Positions 24,137-32,139 of a stretch of 39,683 bases of DNA are shown here, piece after piece. The notes beneath the pieces were generated by a model that saw nothing but the letters and a program-made list of their open reading frames with translations, made no database searches and was not told the DNA's origin. Location: the IMG/VR virus record IMGVR_UViG_3300037222_000196, positions 1-39,683 of that record, one strand, 5' to 3'. Source of the stretch: a virus. The translations under genes and the position numbers were made by a program. Position 1 is the first letter of the stretch. Each line of letters starts with the position of its first letter.

Positions 24137-25576
24137 GTGAGCATCGCTCTCCGACAATCCAAACTTGGCGGGAATAAATCCAGTGGTACTTCTCCCGCCA
24201 CGTCATCCGCGGTGGGGTTTGCTTCAAACACCCTAAGCGACAGTCTGCTCCTGTGTGTGGTTTGGGCAGACGTGGTCCACTCGAATTCTTCTGGAACTGC
24301 GCCCAATATCAGTGTACCTGTTACATCGGGTTTCACTTGGACTCTTGCCGCCAATGGGGCATCTTACGCTGATACCTCCAACACTCTGGGTGGGAGGGTC
24401 AGCGTCTATTACATCGAAGGCGCGGGTGCGATGGCAAGTACCACCACGACCACTGTGATGTCATCTGCTGGAACAGTGAATTCCCTCAGCGTTCAGTTTT
24501 CTCTCTATGAGTTTACGGGTGTTGTTACCAGCGGGTCTCTCGAGACTAGTGATGATCTCATCTCGCAAACTAGTTCCACTGCTGCTCCTAATACCGCCAA
24601 CTTGAGCACTTCAAATACGGATCTGATCCTCGTTAGTTACATCGCTGAGGGCGGTGAAAGTTCGCACGGAACCAACTTCACCCTCGGCATCGCAGCTACA
24701 GCCTTGGGTGGTAGTGGCAATACTCAATACATTCTGAATCAATCCTCGGGCAGCATAGCCACGGCCTTTGGATCAGCGGTAATGCCGAATTGGGGTTGTG
24801 CGGCGGTCGCGTTCAAGTCGACATCCATCGCGGGGAATGCTACACCCTCCGGTGTCTCAGCAACGAGTGCGGTCCACGCCCCAACAATCACCGCCTTGGC
24901 CAATGCATCTCCGACTGGTGTGCACGCCACGGCATCAGTCCACGCCCCAACAACCACCGCCTCGGCCAATGCATCTCCGACTGGTGTGCACGCCACGGCA
25001 TCAGTTCACCCCCCTGCGACCACGAGCGATGCAAATCGCACAGTGACGGGCGTCCGAGCGACATCCAAAGTTGGTACAGCAACTGCGGTTGCAGGCGTCG
25101 GGGGTGCTCCACTGGGAGTGCACGCGACCAGCGCCGTGGGAACAGCAACAGCTACCGGCATAGGCAACGCTTCACCATCTGGTGTTTCTGCGACTAGCCA
25201 TATTCACGCGCCCACGGGCAAAGGTGATGCGAACCGTGCTACCACAGGTGTAAGCGCCACGGCATCAGTAGGAACAGCGCAAGGGTCAGCAGCCGCCCAC
25301 GGCAACCCTTCTGGTGTGTCAGCCACCGCCCAGGTTGGCACCGCCGTAGTTCACATCGGCACAGTAGCATCTCCAGCGGGCGTTCACGCGACCTCTCATG
25401 TGGGTACTGCAACTCCCCAGGGGATCTCCAGAGCAGTGGCGGCGGGCGTAGGATGCCAAGCCAGAGTCGGCAGCGCCAGCGTCACAGCAACATGGACAAG
25501 CCTTGCTGCAGCGGAATTGACAATTAGAGAAGCCTTAAGTATAGGCGACATTGTCGTAAGTCAGGATCAGCCATGA
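24137..25576 (+). CDS. Surface or tail protein with ten tandem beta repeats
   Basis: The 479-residue protein has an N-terminal lectin-like beta domain (residues 1-230, with V-S-V-Y-Y-I-E-G-A and S-L-Y-E-F-T-G-V-V) and then about ten repeats of some 22 residues built on G-V-x-A-T-x-x-V-G/H-T/A-A/P (residues about 235-455). Two neighbouring repeats are almost identical in DNA (66-base unit, 24901 and 24967), a sign of recent duplication. The end is a short charged helix. The start is GTG with GGAG eight bases upstream. It overlaps the next gene by ATGA. It may be an adhesin or fibre shaft. Confidence 0.7.
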   Translation: MSIALRQSKLGGNKSSGTSPATSSAVGFASNTLSDSLLLCVVWADVVHSNSSGTAPNISVPVTSGFTWTLAANGASYADTSNTLGGRVSVYYIEGAGAMASTTTTTVMSSAGTVNSLSVQFSLYEFTGVVTSGSLETSDDLISQTSSTAAPNTANLSTSNTDLILVSYIAEGGESSHGTNFTLGIAATALGGSGNTQYILNQSSGSIATAFGSAVMPNWGCAAVAFKSTSIAGNATPSGVSATSAVHAPTITALANASPTGVHATASVHAPTTTASANASPTGVHATASVHPPATTSDANRTVTGVRATSKVGTATAVAGVGGAPLGVHATSAVGTATATGIGNASPSGVSATSHIHAPTGKGDANRATTGVSATASVGTAQGSAAAHGNPSGVSATAQVGTAVVHIGTVASPAGVHATSHVGTATPQGISRAVAAGVGCQARVGSASVTATWTSLAAAELTIREALSIGDIVVSQDQP

Positions 25577-25881
25577 GCTTAAGCACAATCTTCACCGGAA
25601 CCGACGGAACAATCAGCGTCAGCGGATTGGTGCTGCTCCCTGCTGGCACGCCCGTCACCGGGGCTACGGCTCTAGGAACGCTCAGAGACGCTCAGGGCAA
25701 CGTCGTCTCAGGCTGGGATGGTATCGCACTGCAGGATCAAGGCGGTGGAACCTATACGGCTGCATTCCCTGCCTCCATCGTTCCCGCAGTTGGCTACTAT
25801 GAGTTCACCGTTGTACTGACGAAGTCCGGTCTCACTCTCACAGTGGAGCGTGACATCCAGGTTGAGGAGAACGAAGTATGA
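25573..25881 (+). CDS. Small Ig-like virion protein
   Basis: The 102-residue product reads as one beta-sandwich: strands with A-T-A-L-G-T-L-R-D-A-Q-G-N-V-V-S-G-W, then G-G-G-T-Y-T-A-A-F-P-A, Y-Y-E-F-T-V-V-L-T and L-T-V-E-R-D-I-Q-V. This layout is common in small phage structural proteins. It is coupled to the repeat protein before it by ATGA and is the last gene of the late strand. It overlaps the end of the oppositely oriented methylase gene by 44 bases. Confidence 0.7.
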   Translation: MSLSTIFTGTDGTISVSGLVLLPAGTPVTGATALGTLRDAQGNVVSGWDGIALQDQGGGTYTAAFPASIVPAVGYYEFTVVLTKSGLTLTVERDIQVEENEV

Positions 25882-27083
25882 AGACCCCTTGATGAGTGAT
25901 ACGCGCCTCAGCGATGGCGCAATACTCAGCACTCATCTCCACTCCAATGACCTCGTCCCATCCAGCCTTCACACAGCCAATGATTTCGCTTCCGCTGCCG
26001 GAGAACGGCACTAGAATGCGTCTCTGAGCCACCGAGGAAGCCGGTAGGATAAGTTTGGCGAGATACTCACAGAGCTTGATGGGCTTGACGCAGGGGGTGA
26101 TTGTTCCTCGTTTCACATCCACCATTGCGTTCCCCCGGTGATGCCTTGGCCGTGTAAAAGAAGCGTGATGCTCCGCCGGAATCGTTCATCTGCCGTGATG
26201 GGGCATCGGCATCTGGTTGAAATGCTCCAAACTGTGACGGGCCGCGCCCACCTTCCGGGTAACATCCACCTGGACGATTACCACTCTGCTCATCCACCAT
26301 TGGTGCGGTGTCTTCGTCCAGGATTACGTTAGCAGGGTAGCGTCCGAGGCCCACGACGATAGACTTGTTGCTGCCGATGCCGCCGTCCTTCTTCCCACCT
26401 ATCCGTGTATCCTCTTCCCCGGTAGGTTTCACCATCATTGTTCCGCCAGACACTCCCACGCGGCATCCATCAATATTCAGGCAGGACGTTCCGTATTTCA
26501 GAGCGCATTCCGCGTGGGATAGATTCTTATGCGGTGCGATGAAAGCGAGACAGGGTTCCCATGCTGGCTTGAGCTGATTGGTCTTGTAACCAACCCATGC
26601 CTTTGCTTCGTCGGATGCTGCGGATGTAGTTTCCTCTACAGACACTTTAGGATTATTGGCACCGTAGGAATCTCCCTTGATGTCGTGGAACTTCGCCATC
26701 CCAGTCACAGGACGCGTCTTCTTCAACTTCTTGTCAATCAGCAAATCCATCGCCGTAGCCTTCGGGAATCCCTGACCGTGTAGCCACATCAGTGTATCCC
26801 AGAGCTGGAAGCCAGCATCTTCCATACCAGCGGCCAGACGATGCCAGGTGCGCGTTCCGCCGAACATCAAGACGATTGCCCCCGGATGAAGCAGAGGCAT
26901 CAAACATAGTCCCCAGCGACGAACCTGTTCCTGGAAGTCAGCGTTAGTCCCGTGAGAGTCCCAGTCTTCCATGAAGCTGATGCCATATGGAGGGTCGCAA
27001 AGGATGGCGTGGAACTTCTCACCTATGTAAGACGCGGCCCATTTCTCGATTGTTGCGTTGTTGATTTCGACAGTTTGCGGCAT
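25838..27083 (-). pseudogene. Beta-class DNA methylase (N4-C or N6-A), split by one extra base
   Basis: The first part (27083 to about 26095) has the catalytic D-P-P-Y near residue 31 and ends in N-G-G-C-E-T-R-N-N-H-P. In another frame the protein goes on as C-V-K-P-I-K-L-C-E-Y-L-A-K-L, with the cofactor motif P-F-S-G-S-G-S-E and an end at 25838. The frames meet at a run of five G on the plus strand (26093-26097); four would give one protein of about 414 residues in the order IV-X-I. As written, the catalytic and cofactor parts are separated. Causes could be a homopolymer error, a true loss, or a +1 frameshift. An SD-like GGGGGA before an ATG at 26123-26125 might also start the second part alone. 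Confidence 0.85.
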
Positions 27084-27425
27084 CTAGATAGTCCGCATTT
27101 CAGGAATCGCTGCTGCTATCCTCAGACAGCGACTTCCGTCTCTGACGAGATTTGTTTTTTCAACAAATCCAGCTTCGACAAGCTCTGTCACCCGGCCAGA
27201 CACCTTGTGAAACTCTTTCCCGAGCCGGGCAGCAATCTCTTTGCCACTGATTGGCTGGTGCCTCTTGATGGTCTCCAGAACCTCAATCTGACATTCCGCT
27301 AGATGCCGGAGCTTAATCTCCCACGCCACCTTGCTTTCCTGATTGCCACGTCCTCGTGACAAGTCTCCGTTCGTGTCTCTACGATATGGATCTTGCGCTG
27401 TGATTGGAATTACAGTATCTACCAT
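27084..27425 (-). CDS. Winged-helix DNA-binding protein
   Basis: The 113-residue protein has a basic N-terminal arm and then a winged helix: Q-I-E-V-L-E-T-I-K, P-I-S-G-K-E-I-A-A-R-L-G, K-V-S-G-R-V-T-E-L-V-E-A-G-F-V. AAGGAG stands five bases before the second ATG (27425). The stop codon touches the methylase start, so both are co-expressed. It could control the methylase or early genes, in the manner of MarR-like or phage winged-helix regulators. Confidence 0.7.
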   Translation of the reverse strand: MVDTVIPITAQDPYRRDTNGDLSRGRGNQESKVAWEIKLRHLAECQIEVLETIKRHQPISGKEIAARLGKEFHKVSGRVTELVEAGFVEKTNLVRDGSRCLRIAAAIPEMRTI

Positions 27426-27467
27426 CATAACTCCTTTGGTGTGGGCCGCTCTAACCGGGCGGCTTTT

Positions 27468-27923
27468 CTATTTGCCTCGGAGAACCCACATACAAATGTC
27501 GTCAGCGCATCCGGTGTGCATCGGAGTGTTGTCTTCTGTGGCAAGCCACTTCACGGTTCCAAGATTTCGAATCTCAGCACCTGCGGCCTGACCAAGCAAC
27601 ATCGCGAATCCATGTTGCGGATAGACCAAACAGACCGTCTTGCCCTTCTTCCATTGCTCAATGGCTTTGCGCGTCCAGGCCGTGATGCCCTTCTTCTTAC
27701 CATCGGAGCCAAGGACAGTTCCGAACGGTGGATTGACATAATTGACCTGTCCCCACTCGCAAGTCATGCCATCAAATCCTTCTGGCTTGGGATACGGACA
27801 CGGGTCAAAGTCAAAGTGGAATTCGGCATCAAGCTGAGCGTAGAGATCAGGAGGAGTGAGCCAGTAGTGTTTCCCGTCAGGAGGGTATCCCGTGGCAAAC
27901 CGATTGTTGTTGTCGCTCTTCAC
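27468..27923 (-). CDS. dam: Dam-type phage DNA N6-adenine methylase
   Basis: The 151-residue protein matches the short phage Dam family: Y-W-L-T-P-P-D-L-Y-A-Q-L near residue 20, F-D-F-D-P-C-P-Y-P near 38, Y-V-N-P-P-F-G near 62 (the N-P-P-F catalytic motif) and V-C-L-V-Y-P near 97. It methylates adenine, probably to protect phage DNA from host restriction. The start is GTG, with GAGGAG six bases upstream. It is part of a minus-strand operon with the winged-helix and second methylase genes. Confidence 0.88.
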   Translation of the reverse strand: MKSDNNNRFATGYPPDGKHYWLTPPDLYAQLDAEFHFDFDPCPYPKPEGFDGMTCEWGQVNYVNPPFGTVLGSDGKKKGITAWTRKAIEQWKKGKTVCLVYPQHGFAMLLGQAAGAEIRNLGTVKWLATEDNTPMHTGCADDICMWVLRGK

Positions 27924-28043
27924 ATATGTCTCCTCACGGTTCTATTCCCGTTCCAAACTTTATTGAGCAAGCAGCACCCGATTCTTGAACCCAGACCATC
28001 GGACGGCAGATGAAATTTCGAGGCTATCCCTATCCCCGCTGGA

Positions 28044-28520
28044 TTATGCCGTCTGCTTGCTCAATCTCTTTGCTTCCAACCAGCGCGTATACCCGGCGCG
28101 GATCGCAATCTTGGTTTTCTCAGACATCGGAATGTGTGTGGTACCCGGCATGCGCCCCACGTGAGTGTTATGCGGGATATTCCGTGTGTAAGCGTAAGCA
28201 TGAACTTGATTTTCCGTGAGACCCAGGCGACGCCCTACTTCTCCCAAAGTCATGTTTGGATTATCGCGTAGCGTCTGCTCTAGGACGGCGGCCTCTTTTG
28301 GATGTTGAGCCCAGTACCGGCAGATCTGCCCGGACTCCATCCGAGAGTGTCCTACTTCCAGGCAAAGATGACTGACGCGGCATTGGGAGATACCGAACCT
28401 CTTCCCAATTTCCGTCTGGGTTAGCTCAGGATGCTTGCGGGCGTACTCGACGATTTTGTCGGCTCTGATCATAATGTATTGAGGCACCGGGTACTGACCA
28501 ACCTGGACAAGGTCCGGCAC
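28044..28520 (-). CDS. Double helix-turn-helix regulator
   Basis: The 158-residue protein has two HTH units: L-T-Q-T-E-I-G-K-R-F-G-I-S near residue 34 and M-T-L-G-E-V-G-R-R-L-G-L-T near 90, each followed by a recognition-helix-like stretch. The C-terminus is basic. It is first in the minus-strand operon and lies opposite the early plus operon, the classic place of a divergent regulator. The start is uncertain: GTG at 28518-28520 or the internal ATG 16 codons later, neither with a strong ribosome site. Confidence 0.7.
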   Translation of the reverse strand: MPDLVQVGQYPVPQYIMIRADKIVEYARKHPELTQTEIGKRFGISQCRVSHLCLEVGHSRMESGQICRYWAQHPKEAAVLEQTLRDNPNMTLGEVGRRLGLTENQVHAYAYTRNIPHNTHVGRMPGTTHIPMSEKTKIAIRAGYTRWLEAKRLSKQTA

Positions 28521-28690
28521 GGCCTGCGTGAAGCTGTATTTCCCCGGTGCCTCTTAATTGAGTCTTTCGTAATTGGGAAACTTGCTTCATTAGTGTTTGC
28601 AATGATATTTCGCTAGTTAGTTCGGAAACCAAAATATCCGGTTCAGGGTGTAGAAGCAAATTAAATCAGCAAGACACAAGGAGAAATGTT
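28521..28690. promoter_or_regulatory. Divergent control region between the regulator and the early operon
   Basis: This AT-rich 170-base gap separates the minus-strand regulator from the plus-strand early operon. It holds the 13-mer TCGCTAGTTAGTT at 28610-28622, found again in opposite orientation at 31758-31770 inside a second promoter. TTGCTT, 16 bases, then GATATT (28604-28609) is a weak plus-strand promoter candidate next to it. AAGGAG lies before the ATG at 28691. Confidence 0.45.
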
Positions 28691-28984
28691 ATGGAAGTTT
28701 CACTTCTGATTCAGCAATCCAAACCCCTCATTGAACTCTGGAAGGCTCTCGTTGGAGACGAGAAAGATTTTGTGCCTACTCAGCGCCAGTTCCTTATTTG
28801 GCTGTCAATGTACGACGTGGCAACGGTGGAGAAGGGCATTTCCCGAACTGCTGTCTGGCAGGAGAGCACTCAGGATCTCGGGAAGGCTATAAGCCGGACC
28901 ATCTCTGATTATGTCCGCTATGCCAGCAGTGTGATGGCCACAGCCAAGCGTGATGCCGCAGCCAAGGCGGTGTCCCGTGGCTAA
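28691..28984 (+). CDS. Early operon hypothetical protein, 97 residues
   Basis: It is the first gene of the plus-strand early operon, with AAGGAG before the ATG. The protein is helical and soluble, with a Trp/Phe-rich centre (Q-F-L-I-W-L-S-M-Y-D) and a basic Ala/Lys-rich end. No motif is known to me. Its last eight bases overlap the start of the replisome-organiser-like gene, so the two may work together. Confidence 0.65.
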   Translation: MEVSLLIQQSKPLIELWKALVGDEKDFVPTQRQFLIWLSMYDVATVEKGISRTAVWQESTQDLGKAISRTISDYVRYASSVMATAKRDAAAKAVSRG

Positions 28985-29741
28985 CCGCATTGTCAGTGAC
29001 ATCACCTACAAGTCTAGGAAGGTCCGCCAGATTCAACCTCCAGAGTTGCGTCCAGAATATGTCTGGATCATTCCTCTCTTCAACGGGCACGGAGTCTGTG
29101 AGTTTGACGCGGAAAGTATTTGGGCCGATGCCTACGCTCTGAACCGTCCCGGTTGGGATTCGGACAAGGTCAAACAGATGCTGGACGAATTAGTCCGTGT
29201 GGAGCTACTTGCTACTTGGGAAGAGGATGGGCATACCTGGGCTTGGTTGGTCGGAAGTGACAAACCTGGTTTGTTACCAAAGCCTTCCGAGCGAAATGTA
29301 CGTGAACGTCGCCCACCAGCCGCCCTTTTGCAGCGGCACTCCAGCGGGGACTCAGCGGCACAGCCGCCAATAGGTATTGGTACTGGTTCTGGTTTTGGTA
29401 CTGGCTCAGGTACAGGTAATGATGCTGTTGCTGAGACAGAGACAGGACATAATTCTCACACAGGAGAAGAAGAAGAACCCCGTGAAGAGAACGAGGACCT
29501 AGTTCGCTGGTGGGCTTCCACCCTGTCCACCGCATACAAGGGCAAGGACCTCACCCCTGCGTTGATGCCGAAGGCCCAGGCGTCCTGTTTCAAGTACCTG
29601 GCTTCCGCTGGTCCGTCCGGGCGCAAGAAGATTCTGAAAGCGTTCGCGGCGTCCCTGGAAGGCGAGGTCTTCATGGAACCCGACGACAACGTTGAGTTAT
29701 CCAAAGAGTCCACAAGCAAGGCGTTCGAAATAGAGGATTGA
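28977..29741 (+). CDS. Replisome organiser-like protein
   Basis: The 254-residue protein has an N-terminal winged-helix pattern like phage replication-initiation proteins: V-W-I-I-P-L-F-N-G-H-G-V near residue 27, then W-A-D-A-Y-A and V-K-Q-M-L-D-E-L-V-R-V-E-L-L. A Gly/Thr linker (G-S-G-F-G-T-G-S-G-T-G near 145) and a Glu-rich stretch lead to a C-terminal helical domain with W-W-A-S-T-L and A-F-A-A-S-L. The GTG at 28977 is chosen because AAGGCGG stands just before it; an ATG at 28950 is possible. It may bind the origin and call the host helicase. It is the only replication-type gene I can see. Confidence 0.55.
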   Translation: MANRIVSDITYKSRKVRQIQPPELRPEYVWIIPLFNGHGVCEFDAESIWADAYALNRPGWDSDKVKQMLDELVRVELLATWEEDGHTWAWLVGSDKPGLLPKPSERNVRERRPPAALLQRHSSGDSAAQPPIGIGTGSGFGTGSGTGNDAVAETETGHNSHTGEEEEPREENEDLVRWWASTLSTAYKGKDLTPALMPKAQASCFKYLASAGPSGRKKILKAFAASLEGEVFMEPDDNVELSKESTSKAFEIED

Positions 29742-29743
29742 TT

Positions 29744-29986
29744 ATGGCTTGCACCTGCGGTCTAGCAACGAAACAAGGCTTCTGCCCCTACTGTGACAAG
29801 ACTTCTGTGTCTGTCCCTGTTCAACGATTCACCTCCCCAGTTCCGCCGCGCCCCTCCGTCGGAGGTTCCCGGTTGATCCATTGTGGAGAGTGTGGGCAGT
29901 TGTTCGACCTGATTGGTTGGAAACCCGGCGAAGCCATAGACGGTGTTGCCTTCTGTAATTCCTGCGCGTTCACGTTGGAGGATTGA
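29744..29986 (+). CDS. Small zinc-ribbon protein
   Basis: The 80-residue protein has four cysteine pairs: C-T-C at the start, C-P-Y-C, C-G-E-C near 48 and C-N-S-C near 70, enough for two zinc ribbons with a Pro/Ser-rich link. AGAGGA lies six bases before the ATG at 29744, which is preferred over the TTG at 29738. It follows the replisome-like gene directly. Such proteins often bind nucleic acid or act as adapters. The precise role is unknown. Confidence 0.7.
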   Translation: MACTCGLATKQGFCPYCDKTSVSVPVQRFTSPVPPRPSVGGSRLIHCGECGQLFDLIGWKPGEAIDGVAFCNSCAFTLED

Positions 29987-29987
29987 T

Positions 29988-30188
29988 ATGGCTAAATCCA
30001 CAAGATGGCGAATGGTCGACGGTGTTTTGAAGAATACGCGCCACGCACTTCACGCCCAAGATTCCTGTCTGATGGACAACGTAGTCTTCGCTCCGAAACA
30101 GCGGGAGGCACAGTTCCGGCAAGTGTTCGGCGATCCCATAGCCCGACGGGTCAAGGAAATGTTTGATATGTGGGAGGTTGGATTTTGA
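29988..30188 (+). CDS. Early operon hypothetical protein, 66 residues
   Basis: The small protein is basic at its start (A-K-S-T-R-W-R) and helical at its end (R-R-V-K-E-M-F-D-M-W). The ATG at 29988 has GGAGGA close upstream, at the end of the zinc-ribbon gene, so it is expressed from the same message. It resembles no named family I know. A nucleic-acid or enzyme inhibitor role would be typical of such early genes, but it cannot be told here. Confidence 0.55.
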   Translation: MAKSTRWRMVDGVLKNTRHALHAQDSCLMDNVVFAPKQREAQFRQVFGDPIARRVKEMFDMWEVGF

Positions 30189-30238
30189 TAGCGGAACGCT
30201 AGCGGCACTTCCGGATACAAGGCAGGAGGTTATACCAA

Positions 30239-30682
30239 ATGAAGACACACAAACATTGGTGCGAGATTAGAGGACACGAGTTCCTTTGCAACAAGGAACA
30301 CGAACCGGGCTATCCCTACGTGGAAGACGGCAATCCGATCGAGCTGCGCTCAAGGGATTGTCCTGAGTGCAACAAGTTCAACCTGTATGGCTTCCTGACC
30401 TTCACTCTGCCACGCGCATTGCGTATCGCAAGGTATCGCAGCTGGACATTCCTAACACGGCCATACTGGAACTGGCGCTGCGCACGTCTCAAATGTGAGA
30501 AGTGTGGTGAGAGGATTCCCAAAGGCTGCGCACGCATCTATGCCGTCTTAGGATTCCCCGAGTACACCTGCCTGAAATGCACTCCTCCCTGTCCTCCGGA
30601 TTGCGAAGGATGTCGCGTGGAACGCGAAGCACGGGAAGCCGGTGGCTGGGCCATCTCGTTGCAGCATGAGGAGCAGCAATGA
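30239..30682 (+). CDS. Cysteine-rich zinc-binding protein, 147 residues
   Basis: The protein has many Cys/His: C-E-I-R-G-H near 8, C-P-E-C near 40, C-E-K-C-G near 85, and a last set C-L-K-C-x3-C-x3-C-x2-C near 117-131. Several zinc clusters are likely. AGGAGG lies nine bases before the ATG. The centre is rich in Arg and Trp. It overlaps the next gene by ATGA. It is probably a regulatory or nucleic-acid-binding early protein, with no family name seen. Confidence 0.65.
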   Translation: MKTHKHWCEIRGHEFLCNKEHEPGYPYVEDGNPIELRSRDCPECNKFNLYGFLTFTLPRALRIARYRSWTFLTRPYWNWRCARLKCEKCGERIPKGCARIYAVLGFPEYTCLKCTPPCPPDCEGCRVEREAREAGGWAISLQHEEQQ

Positions 30683-30885
30683 ACTGGACTGAAGTCTGGA
30701 GCCGCAAGCAAGTGGAAGACTGGATTCGTCGCGGTCTCACCCTGCAAGGTATCCAGGATGAGACGGGCATAGGCCGACTCCATGTTGAGATTCTTCTACA
30801 GTGTTACTGGCCAGCGTCAGAGGGCAGCATAGGCCGCGTTCGGAAGGTCTTGGGCGTCGTTCGGCCCAACGGGAGGAAGCAGTGA
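30679..30885 (+). CDS. Small helix-turn-helix-like protein, 68 residues
   Basis: The protein reads like a single short HTH (V-E-D-W-I-R-R-G-L-T-L-Q-G-I-Q-D-E-T-G-I) with a basic end. It is coupled to the preceding zinc protein by ATGA and is the last gene of the early plus operon, ending just before a hairpin region and the convergent minus-strand genes. It may be a transcription factor of the switch from early to late genes, but this is inference. Confidence 0.55.
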   Translation: MNWTEVWSRKQVEDWIRRGLTLQGIQDETGIGRLHVEILLQCYWPASEGSIGRVRKVLGVVRPNGRKQ

Positions 30886-30887
30886 GG

Positions 30888-30935
30888 AGTTAAACACCAC
30901 GTGGTTAACTGGCTGGGTGTTTGTGTTTTACCAAT
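30888..30935. terminator. Bidirectional terminator-like inverted repeats between convergent units
   Basis: AAACACC and GGTGTTT flank an 18-base loop that also holds the palindrome CCACGTGG, and GTTAA/TTAAC arms surround it. GTGTTTT follows on the plus strand. It lies between the ends of two converging genes at 30885 and 30905, where a two-way terminator would be expected. Confidence 0.45.
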
Positions 30936-31138
30936 GAAGTGATGCCGTCATCATCATGACGCGTCTCTCTTTGATCATTGTCACTCATGATGGGAACCCG
31001 CCTCCTGAGATGATCAGTAGCGTCTTTATGACTGGACTTCCTCCATCCACGTTTGTTCCTCCCGCCCTTGGCGGATGCGGCTAGACGCCGCGCCCGTTGC
31101 TCGGGAGTTTCATCTCGGAATCGTTTCATGATGCTCAT
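30905..31138 (-). CDS. Small basic protein, 77 residues
   Basis: The protein is highly charged, with A-K-G-G-R-N-K-R-G-W-R near residue 24 and a His/Lys-rich end, so it probably binds nucleic acid. GGAGGA stands six bases before the ATG, which shares its first base with the stop codon of the gene at 31138-31680. The two make a small minus-strand operon transcribed towards the early genes. I do not know its family. Confidence 0.6.
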   Translation of the reverse strand: MSIMKRFRDETPEQRARRLAASAKGGRNKRGWRKSSHKDATDHLRRRVPIMSDNDQRETRHDDDGITSLVKHKHPAS

Positions 31139-31680
31139 CAGTATTCCTCCGGCACTTCATAGATGCTTCTTGTCGATCGCGCAACAGCGTGCTTAGCTGC
31201 GAATTCCTGGGCGTCAAGTCCCAGATCTTTGATAGCCAGATCCAGATTTACCACCTGGGTCGGGCTGTTCGGATAATTGCTATTCTCCACGACGTAATCG
31301 TAGGAGTCAGGACTCAGTCTCTTCTTCAAAGCGGGAACCGTTACACCCAGCAGCTTCGCCAGAACCGTCTTCTTGACCAATTGCCACCGGAGCAAATCTG
31401 AGAAATTGACGGAGTCAAGTATCGCACTCCATTCTTCTTCTTTGCCGGCTAAAAACATCCAGTCAGCGCGTCCTTTGCCCGGGAGTCGTGAGACGTTGTC
31501 GTGATCAGCATAGCGTATCGTGTAGCTACCCTCGTCACACTCGTTGTGCAGAACGGGAAAGTCAAACTCCGGCTTGATCTGCTGATAGACTGATCCTCCC
31601 ATGGACTCGTGGAGATTAACGGAATAGCCCGCCGCGAGTGCTCGTGTTTGGATTTCATTTTGTATTTCTAGGATGCTCAT
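31138..31680 (-). CDS. Hypothetical protein, 180 residues, first of a two-gene minus-strand unit
   Basis: The soluble protein has an N-terminal mixed alpha/beta part (Y-S-V-N-L-H-E-S-M-G-G, then W-M-F-L-A-G-K-E-E-E-W) and a helical part near residue 100 with V-L-A-K-L-L-G-V-T-V-P-A-L-K-K-R-L that could be an HTH. GGGAG precedes the ATG. A good minus-strand promoter lies about 60 bases upstream and contains the 13-mer repeat also present at 28610. It may be an early regulator. No family is recognised. Confidence 0.6.
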   Translation of the reverse strand: MSILEIQNEIQTRALAAGYSVNLHESMGGSVYQQIKPEFDFPVLHNECDEGSYTIRYADHDNVSRLPGKGRADWMFLAGKEEEWSAILDSVNFSDLLRWQLVKKTVLAKLLGVTVPALKKRLSPDSYDYVVENSNYPNSPTQVVNLDLAIKDLGLDAQEFAAKHAVARSTRSIYEVPEEY

Positions 31681-31744
31681 TTGTGATCTCCCATCTTGAG
31701 CCTCAATACTGTGATTTCCAATGTTGGCTCTGTATTATGTTAAG

Positions 31745-31773
31745 AATATACTATTTTAACTAACTAGCGACAA
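31745..31773 (-). promoter_or_regulatory. Sigma70-like promoter with 13-mer operator in its spacer
   Basis: On the minus strand, TTGTCG (31768-31773) is followed by 17 bases and TATATT (31745-31750), four and five matches to the sigma70 consensus. It would drive the genes at 31680-30905. The spacer holds TCGCTAGTTAGTT (31758-31770), repeated at 28610-28622 on the other strand. Confidence 0.55.
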
Positions 31774-31880
31774 TTGATTGGAGTATGAGCTTCTGCTCCT
31801 GCGTGAATGTGAGTTCGATTTCGGTGGTCATCAGGCCCTGTGCCATCTCTCTTGTCTGTTTAGGTGTCATGTCTTCAGTC

Positions 31881-31932
31881 TACTGAGACCAGACGCAGAA
31901 CAGCTATACTGAGACCAGACGCAGAACAGCTA
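31881..31932. repeat. 26-base tandem repeat, two perfect copies
   Basis: The unit begins TACTGAGACCAGACGCAGAA and ends CAGCTA. Copies lie at 31881-31906 and 31907-31932 without any mismatch. It is outside any gene. Confidence 0.9.
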
Positions 31933-32139
31933 TCAATCCCTTCAGTAACAGCAAACCACATGAGTCTCCAGAAGACTCGTCACAAAGCACCCGGCTTCAG
32001 CTCTGGGTGTTTGTGTCTATATGTGAATGTCTCCTGTCTCCTGTCTGTGTCGAAATGCTATGTCCATGTCCTTGAACCTGATGCATGTGGTAATTGGCTG
32101 CAGTAACTAGATAGTAACTGTAGTCCACTTTCGCGCCGC

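Noticed and set aside
27468-28013. Plus-strand open frame of over 200 codons (27393-28013)
   Set aside because: It is opposite the clear Dam-type methylase with its N-P-P-F motif, so it is an antisense shadow.
31864-32106. Open frame of 80 codons in the repeat region
   Set aside because: It spans the 26-base tandem repeat, has no ribosome site and an odd Cys/Ser-rich composition; not called as a gene.
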